NCBI GenBank assembly: GCA_032718475.1
Contig: JAUCBJ010007242.1
Span: 1 to 64,000 of the forward strand
Length of the DNA stretch: 64,000 nt
Reading direction: 5' to 3'
From: Nemertoderma westbladi
Taxonomy: Eukaryota; Xenacoelomorpha; Nemertodermatida; Nemertodermatidae
In this document: in pieces, positions 11,601 to 26,600 of the stretch
Position numbering within the stretch: the stretch's first letter is position 1
Layout of the letters: each line of letters begins with the position of its first letter
Made by a program: the position numbers and the translations under genes
The notes under the pieces: model-generated
Told to the model about the DNA's origin: nothing
Databases searched by the model: none
What the model saw: only the letters and a program-made list of their open reading frames with translations

Positions 11601-14600
11601 CTATGATTGATTAATTTGCAATGTTCTGACCTACAGTATGTAAACATAATACCATAATAAATATAATAAGAAAATAAACATAATAAAACACATACAGTAT
11701 AGATTAATAGCTTAATAAAACTACAGTAAATTACGATCGTGGGAAAGAACACCCAGGATCTAAGGCACTCATGGGGGTCGTTAATTAAGGTAAAATAAAA
11801 TAGAATATTGACATATAAGATAAGTACGCATGAACTCCTAAACAACATTGCAAACAATCTGGCAGTTATAGAAATTTCAAAGTATACAGTAGTGTTACAA
11901 CAGCAGTGGTTAAACCCAGGCAGGAACTGTGTTTCCAACAGACGCAGATATCGTAACCAAGGCAGTTCCGACCTAAGCGAGATTCTTGCAAGTATGACTA
12001 TGACTAATATCATCATACTTGTCCTCAGACGTTATCGATCACCCACTCGAGAGGTTCGGGCAGACCGTGATGTGATAATTGTACAGTATGTCGATTTATC
12101 GGTGAATAAATTAAAGTAATTAACCAGAACGCTGATAAGTTGACATAATGTGACAATAACAAAGTCTATTACAGTACAGTATTATAAGTTCTATCCTGAT
12201 ATTTGAATTGAACCATCTTTACATTCTGACATTAGCCTGATATTGCACTTGGGTGCTCGTGGTAGGGCTGTACCTATGTAAGTGCTCGTGCTGGTGCTCA
12301 CTCACTGGCAGCTATATGACATGAAAGCATACTGGACATGTGATTATCCTTCCGGTAGCCTAGACACTACTGCACTACATGATATTGCTTCTATCATCTG
12401 TTCTCTGTATTACAAGCTCAATAAACGATCAGTTTGCTTTTTTGTGCTTTTTTTTACTTTTTTGTGCTTTTTTTTACCTTTTTTGTGCTTTTTTGTGCTT
12501 TTTTGTGCTTTTTTGTGCTTTTCTTGACTTTTTTGTGCTTTTTTGTGCTTGTTTTGTGCTTTTTGTAGTATTTAGTAGGACCCCTACCTGACTACCCTGA
12601 TCTGCTGTTGCTGCCCGGCAGGCGGCAGCCGGTATGGCGGTAGCAGGAAGCAGCCTGCGTCCTAATTGGTAATATAATATGCCTACCTGAATGAATAGGC
12701 CTACCAACTGACCAAGGCTTACTACAGTACTACTGTACTAAAAGATTGCTGATTGCTAACTACCGTACCGTAATTACTACAGTAGGCCTACCGGTAGGCC
12801 TACTGTACTGTAATTATATACTACCGTTCTGCCGTTTCCAGTTTCCGGTACCTACTGTACAGTACAAGGGAAACCGTAACCTTCTAATAAAATATAAACT
12901 TAACACTTTAATAATGTCCAGCATTACACCGAACCCGTTGTTCGTAAATCTATCGGCGGAGGTTGGTGATTGTGAACCGGTGGATATCGAGAGTATATGC
13001 ATGAACTGCCACGAGAACGGATCGACTAGGATCTTACTCACCTCGATCCCGTTCTACAAGGAGGTCGTACTCATGTCATTCAGCTGTCCGCACTGCGGCC
13101 ATTCCAACAACGAACTGAAACCCGCGGGCCGGATACACGACCGCGGCTGTCTGTTCCGCCTGCGGGTGGTCACGTCCGCGGATCTAAACAGACAGATCGT
13201 ACGGACGGACAGCGCTACTGTCCGCATACCGAGTTTAGAGTTTGAGATTCCTCCAGGTTCCACGAACACTATAACTACAGTAGAGGGTCTAATAGACAGG
13301 GTTGTAGACTCGTTAACTCAAGATCAATCATTCAGAGAAACCGAAGACCCTGAAAAACACCAATCAATCGATCAATTTATTAAAAAACTACTCGAATTAA
13401 AATCCCTTAAGTCGCCTTTCTGGCTGGAGATAGACGACCCATCAGGTAACAGCTTTGTTGAGAACCCATTGGCCCCGGCCAAGGATGTTAATTTAATAGA
13501 AACTCGTTACGACCGGAGTTTCGATCAATGTAAGTTGTTGGGGATGTATCCTAGCGACGCTGTGGAAGGTGGGTTGTAGTCGCTCTATCTACCGCTATCA
13601 GTATTATATTCTGCTCCGGTATAATTTATAATATCCTATTAATATGTTTTCAAGATTAATATCTATTATTCTACTTTCTTTTTATTCCTTGTTTGAATTG
13701 TTTTTAATTATTTTAAGCTTTAGGGCATTTAGCAGATATTCGGTACAGTATTTATTTACAGTAGCGGCGGCCTAAACTCTGATTTAAGTATTTTCATGTA
13801 ACTCTAACCCTAAGTCATAATCTAACAAATTCACTGTACAAATACGTAAAATAATAAAAATTGAGTATTTTGTGTTGCTTCTGTATTGTATTTTAGGTAC
13901 CCGAAACGTGTCTGTAGCCATACAGATGGGGGGGGGGGGGGGGGGGCGGCGGGGGGGGGGGGGTCTTTCGACGCAAACAAAATTCATCCCTCTCCAGGGA
14001 AAATCGACGCAAATAACAGCTGATTACTCTCAAAAATAAAACTTTAACCTGTTCTATTGAATTTCGTTTATTGTTTAAGTTACCGTGCCATTGTAACCTG
14101 CGCCTTTCCCTTAATTAATTATTTAACATTGAGACAACCCCCCCCCCCCCCCCCCCTCCCTCGATATTGCACCAGTTCCAAAACTCGTCTTGTAAGGAAA
14201 AGGATTCCAAATTATGTAAATTATGTAAATTTGGCACCTTCCTGGCTGGCCATTTATTCTATTAAATAAATACACCATGTTCTTGTTCTAGAACATTTAG
14301 TTTATGTATGAATTTTCATCCATGAATTTCCTCGTCTAAAAAACGTCGCCTCAGAATAAATGTACAAATTCTACTATTTGAAGAAATGCGGATAAAAAAA
14401 GTCGGACAAAGAAATAATACAAGATTTTTGTAAAATAAATAATTATTATTCAAAAAATTGTTTTATTATTAAATTGTTACTTTTTCAATATATCGTGACC
14501 ATAGAGCCAGAACAACACATACATACCACAATTTAAAAAAAAATTTTTTCACTAAAATTACTCAAGATGGCGTTCTACATCTTACGTTAAAATCCTAGAC

Positions 14601-17600
14601 TTGTATGTCGGTCGGTTTAGGAGATATGGTAAACCAGAACAACCCTCACAACATAAAAGTTGAAAACCGTTAGAGGTAAAACAACACACACAGACTAGAG
14701 TTAATGTTAAATTTCAGTATGTGTTGTTTTGTCTCTTTGGAAAATAACGAAAAAAAAACAGTTTTTTTCATTAACAAAATTAATTTTGAATGCTAGCCAG
14801 TAGCCACTATTATAAAATGTGTCATTGTATCTTCCCAGACCTCTGTCGAAAAAATTAGGAGACGGGATCCATATAGAGGGAAAATGAGAAGGTTTTTTGC
14901 ATTTTTCTCGAAACCACATTTTTTGGTGAGTGTTGTTCTGGGTCTATGGTCACGAAATTACTTAAATAATAAGAATTTCTTAAATACTAAGTAAGGTCAC
15001 TTTTCAGCGTTAAAGACCCTTGTTTATTTATGTAAACCTCCCTCGCTGCGCTCGCTCGGTATATAAATAGCGCTGCAAAGTGCTACTTTGCACACTTGCT
15101 TATTACTCTCGATATTTCTCAACTCGCGATATTTTCATGTCTCGATATTTTCAATACAACCAAGACGTCAGTTCAATTTATTTTGTAACACTATTTCGTT
15201 CTATATTTTATTAAAGAATTATTTTAGTCAACGAGGCTGAAATACCACTCGGAATTATGGGGTAACCATATGGCATTCTTCCATTTAAGGAATCTTTCAA
15301 AGATAAAGCGATATGTCAACAAACAAAACATGGAAATACTTATACACGCACTTGTAACATCGCTTGACGCCAATAATTCTCTCTACTACGGTCTGCCAAA
15401 AAAATCCATTCAGAAACTACAGTACGTTCAAAACTCCGCTGCTCGACTTCTATGGGGTGTAAAGAAGAGGGACCATATAACTCCAACCCTAAAAGCATTG
15501 CACTGGTTACCTATAGTTCGCCGTGTCGACTTTAAAATTGCCTTGCTAACTTGGAAATGCGTAAATAACTGTGCCCCGAAGTATCTAAGCGACTTACTAA
15601 CTCCGTACATACCCATCCGCGAGATGCGATCCAGCGGGCTGGGTTTACTCGTGGCCCCTCGCTACAATACGGAACATTATGGTAGACGATCGTTCTCCAT
15701 TGCTGCTCCAACTGTATGGAACACATTGCCTCCGGCCATACGCGAATCATTGAATGTGGGCATTTTTAAGAAACGTTTAAAAACTCACCTATACAATCTG
15801 GAATACCACGTGAACTAGTGTCTTATATTACGCTGTGCCTATGAAGTTAATTCTAAACTAAACATTATTTATTTGTTTTTATGGACGGACGACTGACATT
15901 TTTTTAATTAATTAATTGGATAATTTTATTTCACAACTATTGCCATTAATTACTAATTAACTTAACCCGTAAGATTGGAATATCTGCGATGATCGTTTTT
16001 ATTGTTTGTTTTTACTATATTTTACGATGTTTTTATTGTTGGTTTTTTATTACTACATTAATTTAGTTGATTTTACCTCAAACTATTGCCATTGCAGTCA
16101 CGAACTATTAATTACTGTGTATTATGTGTTGTCAGCGCCTTAGAGTATGTAAATGATGTAAATTTGGCGCTATATAAATAAATATTTATTATTATTATTA
16201 TTATTAACCAAAAACACCCCCTACAACTCAATAATTGTTTGGGGTTAAAAATTGTGGGGCGAGACACGTAGTCGGCGAGCCTTTGCATACGGTTCATATA
16301 GGGCAAATGGGGCATGTCCGTCTGTCTGTCCGTCTGTCTGGTAAATGTTTGAACGCGAATTTCTCGGCATCGCTCGTTCGGAATTGAACCAAACTTAGTA
16401 GGTAAGTAGTAGAGAGAAAGTTTAGAAAGTTTGTAAAGTTTGGTGAAAAATCATGCAGTCTGACGTCAGCTACGACAGATTATGTGGTTTTTAGAAAATG
16501 TTAAATTTCTCGGGAACGCCTCATTTTCCTGAGCTGAAATTTTGGTTGCTTGTAGAGAATCATGAAGTCTATCTTTTACGAAATTGAAAAGTTAAGACAT
16601 TTAATTGGGGATCTGCTAGAGACTCAGAAGTAATGACATAGGCCTACCGGTACGGTACTGCTGTACAGTGCTGCACTGGTAAGTACGAAATTGCAGAATA
16701 ACAATTTGACACCACCTAGCGGATTAACATATGATTGTATATCGAATGAATACATTTATAGCATGGGATATTGGGTCCAAACTAGACATGCCCCATTTGC
16801 TCTATATGAACGGTATGCCAAGGCTTGCCGACTACGTGCTGCGCGAAGTCCCCACGAACGTGTTTAAAACGTTTGTGAAGTGTACATTATCAACATACGA
16901 TCGTAATACAGCAGCTTTAGCAATTTTAGAGATTTTTATAATATTCAATGTAAATCTTTAAAAATTTGTCAAAAAAATACCGTTTTTACTAAGAAAATAT
17001 TGATATTATTATTTTGCACAGAAAAAAGCGAAATATATAATATTATTGTTGTTGTATTGTACAATAAGTTTTATTACTATAATAAAAGTGGTAAATATAA
17101 AAAATAATAATGTAATTTTGTCGTTTTTCTACTGGTAGCGGTAAATAAAGCGACTATTTATACAGAGAACCATAACACAGATAATCATGGCGGAACCGCT
17201 TCCGCTGAGAACCATGGTGGTTCGTCAAGTGGAACCACGGGGAACCATGGCGGTTCCGAGAGTGGAACCTCGGGGAACCATGGCGGTTCCGAGAGTGGAA
17301 CCCCGGGGAACCATGGCGGTTCCGATTACGGAGCCACTGAGTCCGATTTTGTCTCTCAGGACGTGTTCAGTTTCGATACGGGCTGTCCGAGTTGCGGCTC
17401 GGAATCAGCCGCGACTCGGATGAGACCCGTCCGGATCCCCCACTTCAAGGAAGTCATCGTCATGGCGACCAGCTGCGAGTCCTGCGGTTACCGTAGCAAC
17501 GAGGTGAAGAGCGGCAGTGGGGTGGAGCCGTTGGGACAGCGGATCGAGTTGCGGATGAGTGACTCCCGGGCCGATCTCTGTCGGGACGTCCTGAAGTCGG

Positions 17601-20600
17601 AGACCTCGAGTCTGGAGATCCCGGAGTTGGAGCTAGCCATGGAGCACGGGACGTTGGGAGGGAGGTTCACTACTGTCGAGGGACTGCTCCGTAACGTGCG
17701 GGACCAGTTGACCGCGAGCAACCCGTTCCTAGCCGGGGACTCGCTCTCCTCCAGACTCGGAGAGTTCCTCGGTAAGATCGACGATATTATCGCGGGGTCG
17801 CGTCTCGTTACCATAGTGATAGATGACCCCGCGGGTAACAGTTACGTTGAGAGTTTGTCGGACAATGACCCCAACTTGGTGGTAACTAGGTACGAAAGGT
17901 CTTATGAAGATAACGAGGAATTGGGTTTAAATGATATGAAAACTGAAAATTATGAATAACTTTTGTTTATTTCCTATTTGAGTTTTTTGTTGGTTCGTTT
18001 CCTTATTTGTCGGCTAATAATGAAATTATTGTATTTGGGTTACGTTATTTTGTTTTTATTCTGGTATCCGTTTTTGTTTACGAAACCTCCCCCATTCCAA
18101 CCCGTGGAGATTTGCCCTTTTGAATTTGGCTTGCGATCGCAACCCCCCACACCCATTTATGTACAAAGGGGACGTCCATAATGACGTCACGGTTTTTTTT
18201 GACCCCCTTTGTCACAAATCATCACTAAATCGTACCCCCCCCTCCCCTCCCTTATGTTAGTCTCTAAAATATATTGGTCTAATGATATTATTCGAAAGAT
18301 TATATGGGACAGTCAATGCGGTTGTTATTGGACGTGGATCCATTTCATCTTCTCTAACTCATCTAGAAATTTGACAGCTCTCCGCTGATGTATCATAACG
18401 CGATGTTTCTTTAGTAAAACCTTAGAAGAAAAATAAATGTGACACGCCTTGCAGATACGGTCAATAAGTTTGCCGCCAATGGAAGGACAGTAGAGACAAT
18501 AGGGCAGTCACAGAAAAAATGTAGTCGGATGAGGTAGTATTTCCGGGATATTAGATTTCAATATGAGATTCACGAATATCGATGCACAAGTTAAGATTGG
18601 ATAGTGCACTCTGGTCTGGACATTGCGGACAACCAATAGGGCCTACCATATGGTTAGTCTGGGAGATGCAATTTTGCATCTTCCATTCCAATTTTGCATT
18701 GATGCATTTTCTGGATTGGGATGCAATTTTGTATCTGTATATGACGGTGTATCTGTAAACGGCGGGGTAGCTCAGTTGCCTGAGCGCCGGCCCTGCAATC
18801 TATTGGTTGTAGGTTCAACCCCGCCAGGGTCCACACACCCTTTCATCCACTGGGGTCGATAAAATGAGTACCAGTTAAAAAAAACTGGGAGCAAATCTTG
18901 GGATAGGAGTAGCGCCCAGCCCTATCCACGGGTAGCAGCTATCGAAAGAGGAGCCTTCGGGTCGCCTCCAGCCTCGGCCGACTGTTTGCTTATATGGCGG
19001 TGAAAGTATGAAAAGTGTTTTGACAACACTACGATCACTTTATCTTTACACTTCTGAAATATTAGTAAGATAAAGTAATTTAATAAAATTTTAGTAACGT
19101 TTTCTTAAAAATCAGTATATTAACATTTTTTACAATTGATTACTGGATTATTTACTGACATGCAAATTTGTTAATCGGATGGATCTTCAAGCTTCAACAC
19201 ATTTTCTCCACCAATTTTATACTTCAGGATCCATTTCCAAAATAGTCGGTATCGCGATTGCCTTTTTTGACTGGATCCCCGTATGAACATTACAATGAGA
19301 TTCGAATAGTATCATATTCTCGGTATAGGGGCCGTCCAAGTATGACGTCTGCACTTTTCCCCAAAATATTGACCCCCTCCCTCCCCTAAATCAGATGTCA
19401 TCAGATAGGCGTTGACCCCCCCCCCCCCCCCCTAAATCAGATTAAAAAAAATTTCGCGTCGTAATCACTGAAAGATGGTGACTGGTAACTGAAACAGAAG
19501 GTCGTGCTACGGGCCTTCGGGGGCTTCGAACAATTAAAATAGGCAAGCTATTTATTCTTCAACTATAACTCTTCTAGCACGTATAAATGCCAACGGATAA
19601 CGACGGCGTAAATGCTGACGTCAGATTTTGGCTGACCCCCTCCCCTCCCCTCATCAGCACGTCATCAGATTTTCCCAACCCCCCTCCCCCCCCTAAAGTG
19701 CTGACGTCATACTTGGACGGCCCCATATGCATTAGTGGGTTAGCAACCATTGCAATAGTAAGAGGACCGTTACAATTTTTTTTGGAAGCTCTTGCCACTC
19801 ACTTCGTATTGGCCGTATTTATTATGTTGTATTTATTACGTTTCAGTTATGGGTTTCCTTTGTTACGGACACGACGTTGACTGGAGAAGGGTACCGTGGT
19901 TGGTTCAGGGCAATAATTCCATGCGAGTACAGACTGAACGGGAGTGCCGACGGTGTAGTGCAGAGTGACGGGTTCGGTAGTGGGAACTACTCAAACAATC
20001 TCCAATGCACCTGGTACATCAGCATACCAGACGATAACAAGGTGCGTTGCACGTCATAATTTATAATTAAATAATAATTTTATCACGTTGTTTTGTTTTT
20101 TTAAATGTTTGTCTCCTTGTAAGGTGTTTTCCTTTTAAATGGAAAAGCCACTCATTTGCTACATGTTCTCGATTGAAGAAGTTGAAAGTAGGTTCAATTT
20201 CATCAATCAACTATTATTTTTCTATGGGACCAGATTGACTGAGATTGATGGAGATTGAAGAATGGATTTTAACAATGACTGAGCTTGAAAAATGGATTTT
20301 CAGATTGACTGAGATTGAAGAATGGATTTTCAGATTGACTGAGATTGAAGAATGGATTTTAAGATTGACTGAGATTGAAGAATGGATTTTAAGATTGACT
20401 GAGATTGATGAGATTGAAGAATGGATTTTAAGAGTGATGGAGATTGATGAATGGATTTTCAGATTGACTGAGATTGAAGAATGGATTTTAAGATTGATGG
20501 AGATTGAAGAATGGATTTTCAGATTGACTGAGATTGAAGAATGGATTTTAAGATTGATGGAGATTGAAGAATGGATTTTAAGATTGGCTGAGATTGAAGA

Positions 20601-23600
20601 ATGGATTTTAAGATTGACTGAGATTGAAGAATGGATTTTAAGATTGATGGAGATTGGAGAATGGATTTTCAGATTGACTGAGATTGAAGAATGGATTTTA
20701 AGATTGACTGAGATTGAAGAATGGATTTTCAGATTGACTGAGATTGAAGAATGGATTTTAAGATTGATGGAGATTGAAGAATGGATTTTAAGATTGACTG
20801 AGATTGAAGAATGGATTTTAAGATTGACTGAGATTGATGAGATTGAAGAATGGATTTTCAGATTGACTGAGATTGAAGAATGGATTTTAAGAGTGATGGA
20901 GATTGAAGAATGGATTTTCAGATTGACTGAGATTGAAGAATGGATTTTAAGATTGATGGAGATTGAAGAATGGATTTTCAGATTGACTGAGATTGAAGAA
21001 TGGATTTTAAGATTGATGGAGATTGAAGAATGGATTTTAAGATTGACTGAGATTGAAGAATGGATTTTAAGATTGACTGAGATCGAAGAATGGATTTTAA
21101 GATTGACTGAGATTGAAGAATGGATTTTAAGATTGATGGAGATTGAAGAATGGATTTTCAGATTGACTGAGATTGAAGAATGGATTTTCAGATTGACTGA
21201 GATTGAAGAATGGATTTTAAGATTGACTGAGATTGAAGAATGGATTTTAAGATTGACTGAGATTGATGAGATTGAAAAATGGATTTTCAGATTGACTGAG
21301 ATTGAAGAATGGATTTTAAGAGTGATGGAGATTGAATAATGGATTTTCAGATTGACTGAGATTGAAGAATGGATTTTAAGATTGATGGAGATTGAAGAAT
21401 GGATTTTCAGATTGACTGAGATTGAAGAATGGATTTTAAGATTGATGGAGATTGAAGAATGGATTTTAAGATTGACTGAGATTGAAGAATGGATTTTAAG
21501 ATTGACTGAGATTGAAGAATGGATTTTAAGATTGATGGAGATTGAAGAATGGATTTTAAGATTGACTGAGATTGAAGAATGGATTTTAAGATTGACTGAG
21601 ATTGATGAGATTGAAGAATGGATTTTAAGAGTGATGGAGATTGATGAATGGATTTTCAGATTGACTGAGATTGAAGAATGGATTTTAAGATTGATGGAGA
21701 TTGAAGAATGGATTTTCAGATTGACTGAGATTGAAGAATGGATTTTAAGATTGATGGAGATTGAAGAATGGATTTTAAGATTGGCTGAGATTGAAGAATG
21801 GATTTTAAGATTGACTGAGATTGAAGAATGGATTTTAAGATTGATGGAGATTGGAGAATGGATTTTCAGATTGACTGAGATTGAAGAATGGATTTTAAGA
21901 TTGACTGAGATTGAAGAATGGATTTTCAGATTGACTGAGATTGAAGAATGGATTTTAAGATTGATGGAGATTGAAGAATGGATTTTAAGATTGACTGAGA
22001 TTGAAGAATGGATTTTAAGATTGACTGAGATTGATTAGATTGAAGAATGGATTTTCAGATTGACTGAGATTGAAGAATGGATTTTAAGAGTGATGGAGAT
22101 TGAAGAATGGATTTTCAGATTGACTGAGATTGAAGAATGGATTTTAAGATTGATGGAGATTGAAGAATGGATTTTCAGATTGACTGAGATTGAAGAATGG
22201 ATTTTAAGATTGATGGAGATTGAAGAATGGATTTTAAGATTGACTGAGATTGAAGAATGGATTTTAAGATTGACTGAGATCGAAGAATGGATTTTAAGAT
22301 TGACTGAGATTGAAGAATGGATTTTAAGATTGACTGAGATTGAAGAATGGATTTTCAGATTGACTGAGATTGAAGAATGGATTTTAAGATTGACTGAGAT
22401 TGAAGAATGGATTTTAAGATTGACTGAGATTGATGAGATTGAAGAATGGATTTTAAGAGTGATGGAGATTGATGAATGGATTTTCAGATTGACTGAGATT
22501 GAAGAATGGATTTTAAGATTGATGGAGATTGAAGAATGGATTTTCAGATTGACTGAGATTGAAGAATGGATTTTAAGATTGATGGAGATTGAAGAATGGA
22601 TTTTAAGATTGGCTGAGATTGAAGAATGGATTTTAAGATTGACTGAGATTGAAGAATGGATTTTAAGATTGATGGAGATTGGAGAATGGATTTTCAGATT
22701 GACTGAGATTGAAGAATGGATTTTAAGATTGACTGAGATTGAAGAATGGATTTTCAGATTGACTGAGATTGAAGAATGGATTTTAAGATTGATGGAGATT
22801 GAAGAATGGATTTTAAGATTGACTGAGATTGAAGAATGGATTTTAAGATTGACTGAGATTGATGAGATTGAAGAATGGATTTTCAGATTGACTGAGATTG
22901 AAGAATGGATTTTAAGAGTGATGGAGATTGAAGAATGGATTTTCAGATTGACTGAGATTGAAGAATGGATTTTAAGATTGATGGAGATTGAAGAATGGAT
23001 TTTCAGATTGACTGAGATTGAAGAATGGATTTTAAGATTGATGGAGATTGAAGAATGGATTTTAAGATTGACTGAGATTGAAGAATGGATTTTAAGATTG
23101 ACTGAGATCGAAGAATGGATTTAAGATTGACTGAGATTGAAGAATGGATTTTAAGATTGATGGAGATTGAAGAATGGATTTTCAGATTGACTGAGATTGA
23201 AGAATGGATTTTCAGATTGACTGAGATTGAAGAATGGATTTTAAGATTGACTGAGATTGAAGAATGGATTTTAAGATTGACTGAGATTGATGAGATTGAA
23301 AAATGGATTTTCAGATTGACTGAGATTGAAGAATGGATTTTAAGAGTGATGGAGATTGAAGAATGGATTTTCAGATTGACTGAGATTGAAGAATGGATTT
23401 TAAGATTGATGGAGATTGAAGAATGGATTTTCAGATTGACTGAGATTGAAGAATGGATTTTAAGATTGATGGAGATTGAAGAATGGATTTTAAGATTGAC
23501 TGAGATTGAAGAATGGATTTTAAGATTGATGGAGATTGAAGAATGGATTTTAAGATTGACTGAGATTGAAGAATGGATTTTAAGATTGACTGAGATTGAA

Positions 23601-26600
23601 GAATGGATTTTAAGAGTGATGGAGATTGAAGAATGGATTTTCAGATTGACTGAGATTGAAGAATGGATTTTAAGATTGATGGAGATTGAAGAATGGATTT
23701 TCAGATTGACTGAGATTGAAGAATGGATTTTAAGATTGATGGAGATTGAAGAATGGATTTTAAGATTGACTGAGATTGAAGAATGGATTTTAAGATTGAC
23801 TGAGATTGAAGAATGGATTTTAAGATTGATGGAGATTGAAGAATGGATTTTAAGATTGACTGAGATTGAAGAATGGATTTTAAGATTGACTGAGATTGAT
23901 GAGATTGAAGAATGGATTTTAAGAGTGATGGAGATTGATGAATGGATTTTCAGATTGACTGAGATTGAAGAATGGATTTTAAGATTGATGGAGATTGAAG
24001 AATGGATTTTCAGATTGACTGAGATTGAAGAATGGATTTTAAGATTGATGGAGATTGAAGAATGGATTTTAAGATTGGCTGAGATTGAAGAATGGATTTT
24101 AAGATTGACTGAGATTGAAGAATGGATTTTAAGATTGATGGAGATTGGAGAATGGATTTTCAGATTGACTGAGATTGAAGAATGGATTTTAAGATTGACT
24201 GAGATTGAAGAATGGATTTTCAGATTGACTGAGATTGAAGAATGGATTTTAAGATTGATGGAGATTGAAGAATGGATTTTAAGATTGACTGAGATTGAAG
24301 AATGGATTTTAAGATTGACTGAGATTGATGAGATTGAAGAATGGATTTTCAGATTGACTGAGATTGAAGAATGGATTTTAAGAGTGATGGAGATTGAAGA
24401 ATGGATTTTCAGATTGACTGAGATTGAAGAATGGATTTTAAGATTGATGGAGATTGAAGAATGGATTTTCAGATTGACTGAGATTGAAGAATGGATTTTA
24501 AGATTGATGGAGATTGAAGAATGGATTTTAAGATTGACTGAGATTGAAGAATGGATTTTAAGATTGACTGAGATCGAAGAATGGATTTTAAGATTGACTG
24601 AGATTGAAGAATGGATTTTAAGATTGATGGAGATTGAAGAATGGATTTTCAGATTGACTGAGATTGAAGAATGGATTTTCAGATTGACTGAGATTGAAGA
24701 ATGGATTTTAAGATTGACTGAGATTGAAGAATGGATTTTAAGATTGACTGAGATTGATGAGATTGAAAAATGGATTTTCAGATTGACTGAGATTGAAGAA
24801 TGGATTTTAAGAGTGATGGAGATTGAAGAATGGATTTTCAGATTGTCTGAGATTGAAGAATGGATTTTAAGATTGATGGAGATTGAAGAATGGATTTTCA
24901 GATTGATTGAGATTGAAGAATGGATTTTAAGATTGATGGAGATTGAAGAATGGATTTTAAGATTGACTGAGATTGAAGAATGGATTTTAAGATTGACTGA
25001 GATTGAAAAATGGATTTTAAGATTGATGGAGATTGAAGAATGGATTTTCAGATTGACTGAGATTGAAGAATGGATTTTAAGATTGACTGAGATTGAAGAA
25101 TGGATTTTAAGATTGACTGAGATTGAAGAATCGATTTTCAGATTGACTGAGATTGAAGAATGGATTTTAAGATTGATGGAGATTGAAGAATGGATTTTCA
25201 GATTGACTGAGATTGAAGAATGGATTTTCAGATTGACTGAGATTGAAGAATCGATTTTCAGATTGACTGGGATTGAAGAATGGATTTTAAGATTGACTGA
25301 GATTGAAGAATGGATTTTAAGATTGACTGAGATTGAAGAATCGATTATCAGATTGACTGAGATTGAAGAATGGATTTTAAGATTGATGGAGATTGAAGAA
25401 TGGATTTTCAGATTGACTGAGATTGAAGAATGGATTTTCAGATTGACTGAGATTGAAGAATGGATTTTAAGATTGATGGAGATTGAAGAATGGATTTTCA
25501 GATTGACTGAGATTGAAGAATGGATTTTAAGATTGACTGAGATTGAAGAGATTGAGGAATGGATTTTCAGATTGATGGAGATTGAAGAATGGATTTTCAG
25601 ATTGACTGAGATTGAAGAATGGATTTTAAGATTGACTGAGATTGAAGAATGGATTTTAAGATTGACTGAGATTGAATAATGGATTTTAAGATTGACTGAG
25701 ATTGAAGAATCGATTTTAAGATTGATAGAGATTGAAGAATGGATTTTACGATTGACTGAGATTGATGGGATTGAAGAATGGATTTTAAGATTGACTGAGA
25801 TTGACGAATGGATTTTAAGATTGACTGAGATTGAAGAATGGATTTTAATTGTGAACAGGACTCTACTTCGGTTTCCTGACTTTATACTCTTCCACTCACT
25901 CTGCTTCTGTCTGGGAGGTCCAGGGTCCGATCCCATGCCAAGCCAGATGCAATTTAGTAACTGCTGCACCAGATTAGCGATATTGAAATCTGAGAGGGTG
26001 CTGATGCTGTAGGTGGGGAGGGCAGTTGGTATTGGAATTGTTAGGATAGATAGTCTTCATCCTTGGGATTTAGCCCTCATTCCATTTATAGGTAACAGCC
26101 AAGAGAGAGGATCCTATGCGTCCTGTGTTTCGCGATCACAGTTATCTTCGTTTCCACCCAAGATAACAAACCATCTCACAGTCTGCCGGTTTGATTTATA
26201 ATTAATTTCGTAAACACATTTGCGCGAAAAATACAAGTCACGACATGTATATATTTTGGGTGGATTCGTGGGTAATAAATTATTTTGATACAATCCCAGG
26301 TGATTCGGTTTACTATAGTTGAATTCCATCTGGAAGCCCCTCAACATTACCATAGTGGTACCCGCGATCTCATAATTTGCCACGATCGAGTTGATATATT
26401 CAGCGGACACATTCAGGGTAGAAACTCGGGCTCTATTCGTCACTGCGGGGAACTCGGTCCCCAGATGATAATGACGTCAACAGGACCCATGGCGTTAGTA
26501 TGACGTAATTATATATGCCAATGATATACAGATAATTATATAAATTAAATAAGTTCGGTTAGTTAAATGGCCAGTGTCTAAACAAATGATAACTGCATAT

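Noticed and set aside
11510-12016. 168-codon minus frame inside the Mutator-like element
   Set aside because: No transposase or other motif, and unusual composition; considered chance. A search against MULE transposases would settle it.
13577-13579. Stop codon ending a ZPR1 N-terminal half gene
   Set aside because: A consensus donor lies 9 bases before it, and a phase-matched acceptor precedes the second half at 17139, so this is one gene with an intron rather than two half-genes.
17187-17423. 78-codon frame of [11 protein letters not shown] repeats
   Set aside because: Out-of-frame reading of the ZPR1 linker repeats; the splice-consistent frame is the NHGGS one.
18761-18833. tRNA gene
   Set aside because: A and B boxes are present, but the acceptor and T stems do not pair as in a tRNA, and a SINE body follows.
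20245-25679. Plus-strand frames rich in [10 protein letters not shown], coiled-coil-like
   Set aside because: Same array. Interruptions by single-base changes are not compensated, no non-repeat domain is attached, and the array is intronic.
23003-25969. 988-codon minus-strand frame rich in [10 protein letters not shown]
   Set aside because: It is the antisense of a 30-bp minisatellite with no stop in that frame. The other strand is equally open, and the region is spliced out between CUB exons 9 and 10.
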